Positions 18,836 to 27,653 of a stretch of 64,000 nucleotides of DNA are shown here, one piece after another. The notes under the pieces were generated by a model. That model ran no database searches. It was not told the origin of the DNA and was given only the letters and a program-made list of their open reading frames with translations. The stretch covers positions 744,001 to 808,000 of the forward strand of contig CP094685.1 of NCBI GenBank assembly GCA_022828425.1, in the 5' to 3' direction. The DNA comes from Candidatus Thiothrix sulfatifontis. Lineage in GTDB: Bacteria; Pseudomonadota; Gammaproteobacteria; Thiotrichales; Thiotrichaceae. How positions within the stretch are numbered: position 1 is the first letter of the stretch; every line of letters begins with the position of its first letter. The translations under genes and the position numbers were made by a program.

Positions 18836-20353
18836 ATGGTAAACACTATTATTATTGCCACTTTGAATGCACGCTACACCCATGCCTCGTTGGGTTTACG
18901 CTACTTATTAGCCAATCAGGGTGAGTGGCAAGCGCAAACAAAAATCATGGAATTTACGATCGCAATGCGCCCGTTGGATATTGCCGAGCAATTATTAATC
19001 GGTCGACCGCGCATCATCGGTTTGAGGGTGTATATCTGGAATATCACCGAAACCACCGCCTTAGTAGCGTTGCTCAAAGCACTCGCCCCAGACGTGGTAA
19101 TCGTGTTGGGCGGCCCGGAAGTCAGTTACGAAACCGCGCAACAAACAATTGTGCAGCAGGCGGATTACGTGATTACCGGGGCGGGCGAGGTGAGTTTCCG
19201 GCAGTTGTGCGGGCAATTGCTGCACGGGCAAAAGCCTTTGAATAAAGTTATTGCGGGTGAACAAGTGCCGTTGGCGCAGTTGATGCTACCGTATACGCAA
19301 TACACCGAGGATGATTTGGCGACACGCTCGATTTACGTGGAAGCCTCACGCGGGTGCCCGTTCAAATGCGAGTTTTGCTTGTCGGCTTTGGATAAAACCG
19401 CGTTGCCGTTTGAATTACAAAACTTTTTGGCGGAAATGGATCGGCTGTGGCAGCGGGGTTTGCGTCAGTTTCGCTTTGTGGATCGCACCTTTAATCTGAA
19501 AATTGCCACGACGGTGGCGATTCTGGACTTTTTCTTGGAACGCTTGGATGCGGCAACGTTTTTGCATTTTGAGCTGATTCCCGACCATTTGCCGGACGCA
19601 CTTAAGGAACGGATTACCCGTTTTCCACCCGGTTCTTTGCAGTTTGAAATTGGCATCCAAACCTTTAACCCAGAGGTACAGGCGCTGATTAGCCGCAAGC
19701 AAGACAATGCAAAATCGGCGGAAAATATCCGCTGGTTGCGGGAACATTCTGCCGCGCATTTGCACACCGATCTGATTTTTGGGTTGCCGGGGGAAGATTT
19801 GCCGAGTTTTGGGGCGGGTTTTGACCGTTTGATGGCCTTGAATCCGCATGAAATTCAGGTGGGTATCCTCAAGCGTTTACGCGGTACGCCGATTATTCGC
19901 CATACCGAGGCGTTTGGGATGGTGTATAACCCACAGCCGCCGTACAACATTTTGCGTACCGATCGGGTGGATTTCGACACCATGCAACAGATGAATCGGT
20001 TTGCCCGCTATTGGGACATGATCGCCAATTCCGGGCGGTTTGCGCACACCTTGCCGTTGTTGTTGGGGGATGCACCGTTTGCGCGTTTCTGGGCATTATC
20101 GGCTTGGATTTATGCGCAAGTGCAACAAACGCATCAAATTGCGTTGCCGCGTTTATTCGTGTTGGTGCATGGCGGCGGGCAGGCAGTGTTGGGGATTGAG
20201 CTAAGCGTGTTGGAAGACGCTTTGCTGCAAGATTATGCGGTCACGGGGCAGAAAGGGCAGATTCCATTTTTGAGCGAAGCCCGTAAAAACCGGGCAACGC
20301 CACAGGATGGCGGCAAAAGTGGCAATCAGCGCCAATTACGCTTTCTGAATTAG
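18836..20353 (+). CDS. B12-binding radical SAM protein (DUF4080-type)
   Basis: This 505-residue protein has an N-terminal cobalamin-binding-like Rossmann domain (V-L-G-G-P-E-V-S near 90-97), then a radical SAM core with C-P-F-K-C-E-F-C near residues 178-185. The C-terminal extension is of the DUF4080 type. Such proteins are predicted anaerobic-style methylases or rearranging enzymes whose substrates are mostly unknown. It overlaps the end of the convergent lipoprotein gene by four bases. No partner gene indicates the substrate. Confidence 0.8.
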   Translation: MVNTIIIATLNARYTHASLGLRYLLANQGEWQAQTKIMEFTIAMRPLDIAEQLLIGRPRIIGLRVYIWNITETTALVALLKALAPDVVIVLGGPEVSYETAQQTIVQQADYVITGAGEVSFRQLCGQLLHGQKPLNKVIAGEQVPLAQLMLPYTQYTEDDLATRSIYVEASRGCPFKCEFCLSALDKTALPFELQNFLAEMDRLWQRGLRQFRFVDRTFNLKIATTVAILDFFLERLDAATFLHFELIPDHLPDALKERITRFPPGSLQFEIGIQTFNPEVQALISRKQDNAKSAENIRWLREHSAAHLHTDLIFGLPGEDLPSFGAGFDRLMALNPHEIQVGILKRLRGTPIIRHTEAFGMVYNPQPPYNILRTDRVDFDTMQQMNRFARYWDMIANSGRFAHTLPLLLGDAPFARFWALSAWIYAQVQQTHQIALPRLFVLVHGGGQAVLGIELSVLEDALLQDYAVTGQKGQIPFLSEARKNRATPQDGGKSGNQRQLRFLN

Positions 20354-21174
20354 GACTTGCTGCACACTTCTTTGGCAAACGTGGGGTAATCGACAATTTT
20401 GGCGCTTTCGCAGGCAATCTTGCAGCGCCGCCCGAACGATTCCCCAACAAAGCCGGGGTGTTCACCTACCGCCGCGACCCCGCGTGTCAGGTAGCCGGGG
20501 AAACTGGCTTGCGGGTCGGCGCAGTTGCCATCGGTTTCGCGGTGTTCTTTGCACGCGCCTAGGGCTTCTTCGTACAACCAGCGGCAGTTTTCTTCGCCAA
20601 CAAAGCTTTTGGGCACGGTTTCGAGTTCAATGCCCAATTGACTGCCTTGCAGTACCGCATTTTTGTGTTTGCCCGCTTGGAAACCCAGATCCAGCAATAA
20701 GCGTTCGCCATCGACATTCACGGTGAGATCTTCTGGCACCGCGTTGAAATCGGGATGGCTCACCATGATGGGGTCAGCGTCTTCCTCCAACAGCAGGAAA
20801 TGGAACTGGTTTTGCGGGCAAGCCGTGCCGCCGCAATTCGTACCAAACAGCACCACATCGCGGTTATTTTGTTTAATGTAGTAGTGCAGCGACAGGTAAA
20901 AACCTTCTTGTTGGAAAATCTTCTTATCATTCAGCAGCAAGGAGTCTGGGGGGGAGTCGGGCTGGCTGTGGGTGATTTGTAATTTGCCAAACCGGGTATC
21001 CAGCGTCTCATTTTCCAGCTCCAAGGCTTGGATATAGGTTTCCAAGACGGTGACGTTGGAGGAGGGCGAGGCTGCTGGGTTTTCGGGAGCGTTATCGCAG
21101 CCTGCTAACAGTAACAGCAGGCTACAGGCGCTTACCCAACTTAAATGTGCCAGATACTTCAGCATAATAATCAT
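20350..21174 (-). CDS. Lipoprotein of unknown function
   Basis: This 274-residue (or 271 if ATG 21165 is used) exported lipoprotein has a hydrophobic signal ending L-L-A-G-C. The mature part is acidic and contains at least eight cysteines, many in the C-terminal 90 residues, which suggests disulfides in the periplasm. I recognise no domain. It is convergent with the radical SAM gene (four-base overlap), and lies 27 bases beyond the hipA start-distal end, so it could be read from the hipBA side only if a promoter lies close by. Confidence 0.65.
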   Translation of the reverse strand: MIIMLKYLAHLSWVSACSLLLLLAGCDNAPENPAASPSSNVTVLETYIQALELENETLDTRFGKLQITHSQPDSPPDSLLLNDKKIFQQEGFYLSLHYYIKQNNRDVVLFGTNCGGTACPQNQFHFLLLEEDADPIMVSHPDFNAVPEDLTVNVDGERLLLDLGFQAGKHKNAVLQGSQLGIELETVPKSFVGEENCRWLYEEALGACKEHRETDGNCADPQASFPGYLTRGVAAVGEHPGFVGESFGRRCKIACESAKIVDYPTFAKEVCSKS

Positions 21175-21201
21175 TAATCCGGTGAGGTTCAGGTTTGGAT
21201 A

Positions 21202-22455
21202 CTAATGGATAGCCATCAGTTCGGCAATTCCTTGTTTCCAAACGGTTTGCATCCGTTCACCGATTGCGGTGAAGGCGGGGTTTTGGTGTTGATAGGCTTG
21301 TAATTCCGGCAAGGTGCTTTCCAAGCCGTGCGCCACCCATTCCAGCAGGTGTTTGGCGCGACGCTCGTTGATATTGCAAAACTGGCGGGCAAAGGCCAAC
21401 AGTGCTTTGCGTTCCGGGAAGGCTTTGCTGCCCCCAAATAACAGTGCCAAGGTGTCATTGGGGATGTACGGCGTGGTGGAAACAATATCGAATGCGGGTG
21501 CAAAGCGCACTTCGCCTTCCGGGTCATTGTAGAGTACCCCGAAGTTTTTCAGGTGTGCATCGCCATTGCGCACCGCACAGGTTAGCGCTAACGAGAGGAA
21601 AAACTGCTCCAATGCTTCGTGTACCCGTGTGGGGGACACAAATTGGCGGATGCGTTGCGCAATATCTTGATAACTGCCAACGTATTTGTCATCAGTGGCC
21701 AAACCGTTCAGCACACAGAAATCTTCAAAACCGAGGTAGCCGCCATTGGCATCCAGATCGAAACGTTTGACGATTAACAGACGCCCTTGCGCGGCGAGTT
21801 CCACATCGGGGGTTTCCAGCCCGGCTTTGCGTGCGGCTTGCATACAGAAATATTCGTTGGCAGCAAGTTGTGGGAAGCGGTCGGGGTTCCAGCCTTTGAC
21901 AATGTGGGTGGCATCGCGGTAACTGAATTGCTCCAATTGCGCGGCGGTGGCGACAGTATCGGCATCGCGCACTAATACTTTGGGTTGCACACCGGAAATA
22001 CCTGAATAGCGAGCGTAACGTTGCAATAAATCAGCGAATAAATCTTCTGTGCCGGAATAGGTGCGCAATTCCTGCATGTCTTGCAGCGGCATCGCATCGG
22101 GCAGTGTTCCTGCGGGGGTAATGCGGATGCGCCCGATTTGCGAATGCCCCACGATGCTCAATAAGGCGAGGTCGTCAAAATTCTGCACGGTTTTTTGGAA
22201 ACGGTTACGCAATAATTCGCGCAGTTCGCCTTCGGGCAGATTCATTTGAAAAATCGGGTGTACCCCTTGTTGATAGCCGTATTGGTCGGGCATGACCGGC
22301 ATGGTGAGCGACACCGCTTGCGCAGGCGCGGTATCGGGTGAATAAGCAAACACGTAATTGAGCGCTCGCAGCGCACTGCGCCCTAGCGTGCCACTGCATT
22401 GGTTTTGCACGTAAATATCGAGGCTGCTTGGTGCGGTCGGTGCGGGGGTGCTCAT
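21202..22455 (-). CDS. hipA: HipA-type serine/threonine kinase toxin
   Basis: This 417-residue kinase is of the HipA family, whose best-known member phosphorylates GltX to trigger growth arrest. An N-terminal subdomain (to about residue 110) is followed by the G-loop-like S-G-V-Q-P-K, H-I-V-K with the ATP-binding lysine, the catalytic N-G-D-A-H-L-K-N, and F-D-I-V-S-T as the metal-binding motif. All key residues appear present. It overlaps the hipB stop codon by four bases, as in classical hipBA operons. The target in this organism is unknown. Confidence 0.88.
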   Translation of the reverse strand: MSTPAPTAPSSLDIYVQNQCSGTLGRSALRALNYVFAYSPDTAPAQAVSLTMPVMPDQYGYQQGVHPIFQMNLPEGELRELLRNRFQKTVQNFDDLALLSIVGHSQIGRIRITPAGTLPDAMPLQDMQELRTYSGTEDLFADLLQRYARYSGISGVQPKVLVRDADTVATAAQLEQFSYRDATHIVKGWNPDRFPQLAANEYFCMQAARKAGLETPDVELAAQGRLLIVKRFDLDANGGYLGFEDFCVLNGLATDDKYVGSYQDIAQRIRQFVSPTRVHEALEQFFLSLALTCAVRNGDAHLKNFGVLYNDPEGEVRFAPAFDIVSTTPYIPNDTLALLFGGSKAFPERKALLAFARQFCNINERRAKHLLEWVAHGLESTLPELQAYQHQNPAFTAIGERMQTVWKQGIAELMAIH

Positions 22456-22718
22456 GAGGTGCGGCCTGTTTTGCGTTGGGTAATCTCATCCACCAGCGTG
22501 TGCAAGGTGGGGCGGCGCGGCGCGATGGGTTGAACGAGTAATTCCAAGCCCAACACGGAGCAGAGGGCGAGTATTTTGCGAATGCCGACTTCGGGAATCG
22601 TGCCATTTTCGATTCCAGAGAGCGTAGCACGGCTCATGCCGACTTTTGCGCTTAAATCGGCTTGGGTAAAACGGCGTTGTTTGCGGGCGTCGCGCAAGGC
22701 TTGCCCTAATAATGTCAT
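22452..22718 (-). CDS. hipB: HipB-type XRE antitoxin
   Basis: This 88-residue protein has a single helix-turn-helix of the Cro/CI type (A-R-K-Q-R-R-F-T-Q-A-D-L-S-A-K-V-G-M-S-R around residues 10-30) and a C-terminal tail. It should neutralise HipA and repress the operon. ATG 22718 is chosen because AGG is seven bases upstream; ATG 22724 and the TTG at 22742 are less well placed. It overlaps hipA by four bases. Two repeats 40 bases apart upstream are candidate operators. Confidence 0.87.
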   Translation of the reverse strand: MTLLGQALRDARKQRRFTQADLSAKVGMSRATLSGIENGTIPEVGIRKILALCSVLGLELLVQPIAPRRPTLHTLVDEITQRKTGRTS

Positions 22719-22730
22719 GTCCATGCCTAG

Positions 22731-22781
22731 TATATAGTGCAAATTAATGCTTTTAACAAGTTATGCATTATATACAGTGCA
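22731..22781. promoter_or_regulatory. Candidate HipB operators (two repeats, 40 bp apart)
   Basis: TATATAGTGCA (22731-22741) and TATACAGTGCA (22771-22781) are near-identical direct repeats whose starts are exactly 40 bp apart, about four helical turns. The second lies in an imperfect palindrome beginning TGCATTATATA. They sit between hipB and the divergent XRE-Ig gene. Confidence 0.5.
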
Positions 22782-22866
22782 TAACAAAAATGGTGTATTC
22801 TCTATCGTATTGATTTCCTTTCTGTTAAATTAATAAACGTCAGTTGATCATTGAGGAATAATAAAC

Positions 22867-23475
22867 ATGTCTGCATTAGATTTGGCAGATTACTTGCGTT
22901 TGCGTCTGCGTGCCATGCAGATGACAACCACGGAAGCTGCAAAACGTTCTGGTATTTCACGCCAAACATGGCACAAGCTGTTGCGTGCCGAAATTGGTGA
23001 AGCACGCTTATCCACCCTGACGCAGGTGGCGGATACGCTGGAAACACACCCATTAAGCATGTTGCGCATCTTTTTTAGTGGGCGCGAAGTGTCACTGGCC
23101 GGGCGTAGAGGCGGTAGCACGGCTTTTGTGCTGGGTTTTGTGGCGGATGTAACCTTCCCCGACAATAGCCAGGTTCGCGTCGGGGAAGAGTTTGAGAAAA
23201 CCTGGGAAGTTACCAATTTAGGCAAAGAAGCTTGGATTGGTTGGCATTTGCAATGCGTGAGCGTTGACGGCGACGCGAGCCTGTTGCCAATGCGTGAAAA
23301 TGTGCCGATTCCTGATACTCAGCCGGGTGAGCAGGTGCGTTTAACGGTGCGTTTGCGTGCACCCAATACACCGTGCAGTGCCGTGATTTCGCATTGGAAA
23401 TGTGTCAATGCGGCGGGTGAAATAGCCATTCCTTCTCATGCTGGGCTGTATTGCATGGTTAAAGTAGTGGCTTGA
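22867..23475 (+). CDS. XRE helix-turn-helix protein fused to an NBR1-like Ig domain
   Basis: This is a 202-residue two-domain protein. Residues 1-72 form a Cro/CI-like DNA-binding domain (T-T-E-A-A-K-R-S-G-I-S-R-Q-T-W-H-K-L). Residues 88-202 match the central immunoglobulin-like fold of the NBR1 family: A-D-V-T-F-P-D near the start, then K-T-W-E-V-T-N-L-G, P-G-E-Q-V-R-L-T-V-R-L-R-A-P, and a final Y-C-M-V-K-V. A GAGGAATAA-type ribosome site precedes the ATG. A short paralogue lacking the Ig domain lies at 26013-26285. The function is unknown; a regulator with a protein-binding module is plausible. Confidence 0.8.
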   Translation: MSALDLADYLRLRLRAMQMTTTEAAKRSGISRQTWHKLLRAEIGEARLSTLTQVADTLETHPLSMLRIFFSGREVSLAGRRGGSTAFVLGFVADVTFPDNSQVRVGEEFEKTWEVTNLGKEAWIGWHLQCVSVDGDASLLPMRENVPIPDTQPGEQVRLTVRLRAPNTPCSAVISHWKCVNAAGEIAIPSHAGLYCMVKVVA

Positions 23476-23511
23476 GATTGCTAATCCAGTGATGGTGGCT
23501 TGTCTGCCAGC

Positions 23512-23539
23512 GTAGAGACGCAACTTTTTGCGTCTCTAC
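23512..23539. repeat. 28-bp palindrome between convergent genes, copy 1
   Basis: The arms GTAGAGACGCAA and TTGCGTCTCTAC are perfect 12-base inverted repeats around a four-base loop. It lies between the convergent XRE-Ig and reductase genes, so it may act as a bidirectional terminator. A second copy is at 25930-25957. Confidence 0.8.
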
Positions 23540-23566
23540 CTCAAACGAATGAAGGTCGATTCACCA

Positions 23567-24598
23567 TCACCCCTGCATCGCTTTCAGCCTATCCGGGCTG
23601 TATTCAAACGAATCGTAAAACAATTGCGCCTCCGGCAAACCCTGCGCCAAAAACGCCATTTGCGCCGCATTCACCATCGGTGGCGGCCCGCTCAAATACA
23701 CATCATGCCCCGCCGAATCCGGGAAATCACGCGCCACCGCATCGTGTACCCAGCCCGTGCGCCCCGCCCAAGCATCTTCCGGCAACGGCTCCGATAACAC
23801 CGGCACATAAGTCAACAACGGGTGACGCGACACCCAACTGCGCACCACGCTATCCATGTACAAATCTGCCTTAGCCCGCACGCCCCAATACAAGTGCACT
23901 GGCTTCTCCAAGCCTTGCGCCATCATCTGTTCCAACATGCCTTTTAGCGGCGCAAACCCCGTGCCACCGCCCATCAAAATCAGCGGGCGTTCGGATTCGC
24001 GGATATAAAAACTTCCCAACGGCCCCTCAATGCGTAACAAAGCCTTTTCTTTCATCTCATTGAACACATGGCTGGTGAAATAACCACCTGGCACATGGCG
24101 AATATGCAATTCCAGAAACTGATCGTTAAACGGCGCATTCGCCAGCGAAAAACCGCGCCGCTTGCCATCTTTCAGCAAAATGTCGACGTATTGCCCCGCC
24201 CGAAACCGCAAGCGTTCGGACGCGGGCAATTTCAGCGTCAACTCCATCACATCCGCCGCCAATTTGCGCAGCTTTTCAACCCGCACTGGCAAGGCTTTGA
24301 TTTCAATGTCCGGCTCCAGCCCCACACGCGGCGCATCAATTTCCAGATCGCTCAACGCCGCAGCCATGCACAAAAACGCTTTGCCACGTTCTTCCTCATA
24401 CGGCGCAAGCCCTTGCGGTTCACCAAACGGGTAATGCACCTGCCCACTCAGCACGGTGGCAGCGCACGAACCACACACCCCGCCACGACAACCGTAAGGC
24501 AACGCCACGCCTTGGCGCAAACCCGCCTCCAAAATTGCCTCGTTAGCTTCTGCCCAAAATGTGTGTCCCGAAGGTTGAACCGTTACCTTGAAAGTCAT
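23567..24598 (-). CDS. 2Fe-2S/FAD reductase (CDP-6-deoxy-glucoseen reductase-like)
   Basis: This 343-residue electron-transfer flavoprotein has a plant-type ferredoxin domain first, with C-R-G-G-V-C-G-S-C near residues 38-46 and a fourth cysteine (F-L-C-M-A) near 77. A ferredoxin-NADP reductase module follows, with R-G-F-S-L-A-N-A-P for FAD and [10 protein letters not shown] for NAD(P). The layout is that of AscD/Fre-type or oxygenase reductases. No oxygenase or sugar-dehydratase partner is adjacent, so the substrate is not clear. It is divergent from purT. Confidence 0.82.
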   Translation of the reverse strand: MTFKVTVQPSGHTFWAEANEAILEAGLRQGVALPYGCRGGVCGSCAATVLSGQVHYPFGEPQGLAPYEEERGKAFLCMAAALSDLEIDAPRVGLEPDIEIKALPVRVEKLRKLAADVMELTLKLPASERLRFRAGQYVDILLKDGKRRGFSLANAPFNDQFLELHIRHVPGGYFTSHVFNEMKEKALLRIEGPLGSFYIRESERPLILMGGGTGFAPLKGMLEQMMAQGLEKPVHLYWGVRAKADLYMDSVVRSWVSRHPLLTYVPVLSEPLPEDAWAGRTGWVHDAVARDFPDSAGHDVYLSGPPPMVNAAQMAFLAQGLPEAQLFYDSFEYSPDRLKAMQG

Positions 24599-24703
24599 TG
24601 CTGTATCCCTAAAAATCTCGAATCGGCAGAGTGTAACGCGCCGGAATCGCTTGTGCTATTCTCCAGACTTTTCCGCCCACTTGTTGCCACTCGGAGGCCA
24701 TTC

Positions 24704-25900
24704 ATGCGCATCGGAACCCCGCTTTCCCCCTCAGCCACCCGCGTCATGCTGCTTGGCAGCGGCGAACTCGGCAAAGAAGTCATCATTGCCCTGCAACGCT
24801 TAGGCGTGGAAGTGATCGCGGTTGACCGTTACGCCGATGCGCCGGGGCATCCCGTTGCACACCGCGCCCACGCCATCAATATGGCAGACCCGCAAGCCTT
24901 ACGCGCCTTGGTGGAAGCCGAACAGCCGCATTTTATCGTGCCGGAAATCGAAGCGATTGCCACCGACGAACTCGCCGCGATTGAAGCCGCCGGTTTAGCA
25001 GAAGTGATTCCTACCGCACGCGCCACGCAACTGACCATGAACCGCGAAGGCATCCGCCGGTTGGCAGCGGAAACCTTGGGTTTGCCGACTTCGCGCTACC
25101 ACTTCGCCTCCAGCTTGGCAGAGATGCAAGCCGCCGCCGCTGACGTGGGCTACCCCTGTTTCGTCAAGCCGGTGATGTCATCCTCCGGCAAAGGCCAGTC
25201 GATGCTAAAAAGCGCGGACGAGGTGGAAGCCGCGTGGGAATACGCGCTGTCAGCGGGGCGGGTGAATCATGGGCGGGTGATTGTGGAAGAATGCATCCAT
25301 TTTGATTACGAAATCACCTTGCTTACCGTGCGAGCGGTGGGGGAAAACGGCGCAATCGCTACCCATTTCTGCGACCCGATTGGGCATCGCCAAGTCAAAG
25401 GCGATTACGTCGAAAGCTGGCAGCCGCAAGCCATGAGCGCCAGCGCCCTTGCCAAAGCGGAAGACATTGCCGCGAAAATTACGGATAACCTCGGCGGGCG
25501 CGGCTTGTTTGGGGTGGAATTATTCGTGCGTGGCGATGAGGTGTATTTCTCCGAAGTCAGCCCGCGCCCGCACGACACCGGCATGGTGACAATGGCAACG
25601 CAATTCCAGAACGAATTCGAGCTACATGCCCGCGCTATCCTCGGTTTGCCGGTGAATACTGCATTGCATTCCACGGGCGCAAGTGCGGTAATTTACGGCG
25701 GGCTGGAAGCGGAAGGCATTGCGTTTGAAGGCGTGGAACACGCGCTGCAAGTGCCAGAAAGCGACGTGCGCTTATTCGGCAAGCCGGTGGCGTTCGAGCG
25801 GCGGCGCATGGGCGTGGCGTTAGCGCGGGGCAAAGATACGGATGAAGCGCGAGCACGAGCGGCAGAAGCGGCAGGGCGCGTGAAGCCAATTAAAAATTAA
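24704..25900 (+). CDS. purT: Formate-dependent phosphoribosylglycinamide formyltransferase
   Basis: This 398-residue ATP-grasp enzyme performs the folate-independent third step of purine synthesis, using formate and ATP. The N-terminal G-S-G-E-L-G-K-E-V motif, ATP-grasp residues ([15 protein letters not shown]) and the late [13 protein letters not shown] block are visible. The start is ATG 24704, with CGGAGG six bases upstream. The frame is open much further upstream, but that part is antisense to the reductase gene and unlike the family. Confidence 0.95.
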   Translation: MRIGTPLSPSATRVMLLGSGELGKEVIIALQRLGVEVIAVDRYADAPGHPVAHRAHAINMADPQALRALVEAEQPHFIVPEIEAIATDELAAIEAAGLAEVIPTARATQLTMNREGIRRLAAETLGLPTSRYHFASSLAEMQAAAADVGYPCFVKPVMSSSGKGQSMLKSADEVEAAWEYALSAGRVNHGRVIVEECIHFDYEITLLTVRAVGENGAIATHFCDPIGHRQVKGDYVESWQPQAMSASALAKAEDIAAKITDNLGGRGLFGVELFVRGDEVYFSEVSPRPHDTGMVTMATQFQNEFELHARAILGLPVNTALHSTGASAVIYGGLEAEGIAFEGVEHALQVPESDVRLFGKPVAFERRRMGVALARGKDTDEARARAAEAAGRVKPIKN

Positions 25901-25929
25901 CCTCCTAAATGTGCAAATACCACATCACC

Positions 25930-25957
25930 GTAGAGACGCAAAATTTTGCGTCTCTAC
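25930..25957. repeat. 28-bp palindrome between convergent genes, copy 2
   Basis: The arms GTAGAGACGCAAAA and TTTTGCGTCTCTAC form a perfect 14+14 inverted repeat with no loop. It sits between purT and the short XRE gene, which are convergent. It shares its outer 12 bases per arm with copy 1 at 23512. Confidence 0.8.
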
Positions 25958-26012
25958 ATTCGCAGACCCTGGCAACAAATTCATGCGCTACCCCTCCATC
26001 CCCAGCTTGCAA

Positions 26013-26285
26013 TTAGACTGTCGCGCCACCTGCCGAATACTGCTTCCACTGATGATTCGATGCCCCATTCGATTGGAAATACACCTCCAATAAATCGGGA
26101 ACCGAAGTCCGCAACGTCGCCGCCACTTTGATTAAGGTCGACACTTTCGCCTCCTGAATCTCGGCGCGCATTAGCTTGTGCCATGTTTGCCGCGAAAGCC
26201 CCGAACGCTCTGCCACGTCTTTGATGCTGAGACCCAACACCTGCATCCGGCGTTGCACGTAATTGGCTAAATCCATTGATGACAT
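26013..26285 (-). CDS. Short XRE helix-turn-helix protein (paralogue of the XRE-Ig protein)
   Basis: This 90-residue protein is the DNA-binding half of the XRE-Ig protein at 22867. Both begin M-S-x-x-D-L-A-x-Y and share S-R-Q-T-W-H-K-L-x-R-A-E-I-x-E-A-x-x-S-T-L. The tail after the HTH is short and there is no Ig domain. ATG 26285 is chosen because it aligns with the paralogue and has purine-rich GAGGGAACAGGGG upstream. It is divergent from the LuxR-type gene, with two palindromes between them. Confidence 0.75.
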   Translation of the reverse strand: MSSMDLANYVQRRMQVLGLSIKDVAERSGLSRQTWHKLMRAEIQEAKVSTLIKVAATLRTSVPDLLEVYFQSNGASNHQWKQYSAGGATV

Positions 26286-26350
26286 CCCCTGTTCCCTCGA
26301 TAACACCCAATAATGGCATTGAGTTTCACGGTTTGGGCGTGGGGCAACAA

Positions 26351-26366
26351 GGTAGAAATTTCCACC
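26351..26366. promoter_or_regulatory. Candidate operator palindrome 1 between XRE and LuxR-type genes
   Basis: A 16-bp imperfect palindrome (GGTAGAAATTTCCACC; one mismatched pair) sits in the divergent spacer. It is an operator candidate for either regulator. Confidence 0.4.
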
Positions 26367-26388
26367 CTTGACGATGCCGCTTGAGCGT

Positions 26389-26402
26389 GGCAGTCGACTG
26401 CC
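26389..26402. promoter_or_regulatory. Candidate operator palindrome 2 between XRE and LuxR-type genes
   Basis: A perfect 14-bp palindrome (GGCAGTCGACTGCC) lies about 55 bases before the LuxR-type start, in the position expected for an activator or autorepressor site. Confidence 0.45.
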
Positions 26403-26455
26403 GTTAGACTAGTGGTACTAACACCCAAAGCCCAGTTGCTGGGAAGTCTGGATTT

Positions 26456-27226
26456 ATGCGCCCTCATCAATATTTACTCGGTGACTTTGTTAATACACTG
26501 TTTTCCAAACCCTCGTTTCAAGAACGCTTCACGCTTTACGTCAACTTCATCGAAACGCTGGGGTTTGAGGGGCGGGTTGTCTACACCTACTTGCCGCTGT
26601 TGAGCCTGGAACGCGAAGGCAAGCTATTCCCAGCCACGCCAGAATTCACGCATACCCATGATTACCCGGTTAATTTTCTGCAACACTACGTCGCTGAAAA
26701 TTTGGATCGCTGCGACATCAGCGTCAAAAAAATCAAAAACAACGATTTTTCACTGACAAACTACCGCGAACACGCTGAAACCATCGGACTGAAACCTGAT
26801 GAAAATCATTTTGATAAGTTAGCCACGCAATTATACGGCTGCGTGAATGCCCTCAGTATTCCCGCTGCGGGGGCAATCGGCATTTCCACCATCAATATTA
26901 TCAGCAGCGAACACCCTGATATTTTTAACCATTTAATGCGCGAACGCGCCGAACTGTTGTTGCAGATGACGCAGATATTCCACAGTTTGGTATTATCCGA
27001 CCCGCAAACCTGCACGCGGTTTACCTCGCCGTTTTTGCCAAGCTTAAATGAGACCGAAATTACCATTTTACGCTACGCAGCCACGGGTAAGCCCTTCAAA
27101 AACATTCAAGATCACACGGGGATTTCGTATCGCTACGCCAGCAAGGTGCTGGATAAACTGCGCGATAAATTAGGGGGAATTAATCGGGATAGATTGTTCT
27201 ATTTAGCCGGATTATTGCATTTGTGA
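26456..27226 (+). CDS. LuxR-type transcriptional regulator
   Basis: This 256-residue protein has a LuxR-type helix-turn-helix in the last 65 residues: L-N-E-T-E-I-T-I-L-R-Y-A-A-T-G-K, then N-I-Q-D-H-T-G-I-S-Y-R-Y-A-S-K-V-L-D-K-L. The N-terminal 180 residues may be a ligand domain of the autoinducer-binding shape, but I do not see the conserved tryptophan/aspartate set clearly. No luxI-type synthase is adjacent, so it would be an orphan regulator. A small gene follows seven bases after the stop. Confidence 0.7.
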   Translation: MRPHQYLLGDFVNTLFSKPSFQERFTLYVNFIETLGFEGRVVYTYLPLLSLEREGKLFPATPEFTHTHDYPVNFLQHYVAENLDRCDISVKKIKNNDFSLTNYREHAETIGLKPDENHFDKLATQLYGCVNALSIPAAGAIGISTINIISSEHPDIFNHLMRERAELLLQMTQIFHSLVLSDPQTCTRFTSPFLPSLNETEITILRYAATGKPFKNIQDHTGISYRYASKVLDKLRDKLGGINRDRLFYLAGLLHL

Positions 27227-27233
27227 ACCAGCA

Positions 27234-27653
27234 ATGAAAGCAACAACACCCTATCTCAACACTGACCTTGACCTGATTGCCGAGCAGGATTTGACGCTTC
27301 TGGTGCAGGCGTTGGAAGCCAGCGGTTTGTATTCATTGCACGCGGGTGTTGGTGATGACGGCAAATGGTATGCAACGTTGGAAGTCAATGAAGCGGCTGA
27401 CGAGGCATTGCACCTGCGCCAGCCTGAGCTGACTATTGTGCTCATGCTTGATGCTATCGAAGCACTGGATGCTCCAGCCCGTGCCATTTGGGACGCTTGC
27501 ATGACCAAAACATTGGACATTGGTTATCAATGCGGCGGGTTACGGGTCAGAAATGGGCTGACAAATGTAACCCTAACCCGCATGACCGCTTTGGGGGTGG
27601 ATATGTCTATCTCGCTGTATCCGTGCGAATTAGATAACATCAGGAATCATTAA
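27234..27653 (+). CDS. Hypothetical protein downstream of LuxR-type gene
   Basis: This 139-residue soluble acidic protein has no signal peptide or membrane segment and no recognised domain. It starts seven bases after the LuxR-type stop, so it is probably translated from the same message. Its 3' end overlaps the convergent gene at 27630 by 24 bases. The function is unknown. Confidence 0.6.
   Translation: MKATTPYLNTDLDLIAEQDLTLLVQALEASGLYSLHAGVGDDGKWYATLEVNEAADEALHLRQPELTIVLMLDAIEALDAPARAIWDACMTKTLDIGYQCGGLRVRNGLTNVTLTRMTALGVDMSISLYPCELDNIRNH

Noticed and set aside
24068-24703. N-terminal extension of purT by about 210 codons
   Set aside because: It is antisense to the reductase gene and unlike the family. 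ATG 24704 has a strong ribosome site and the right length.
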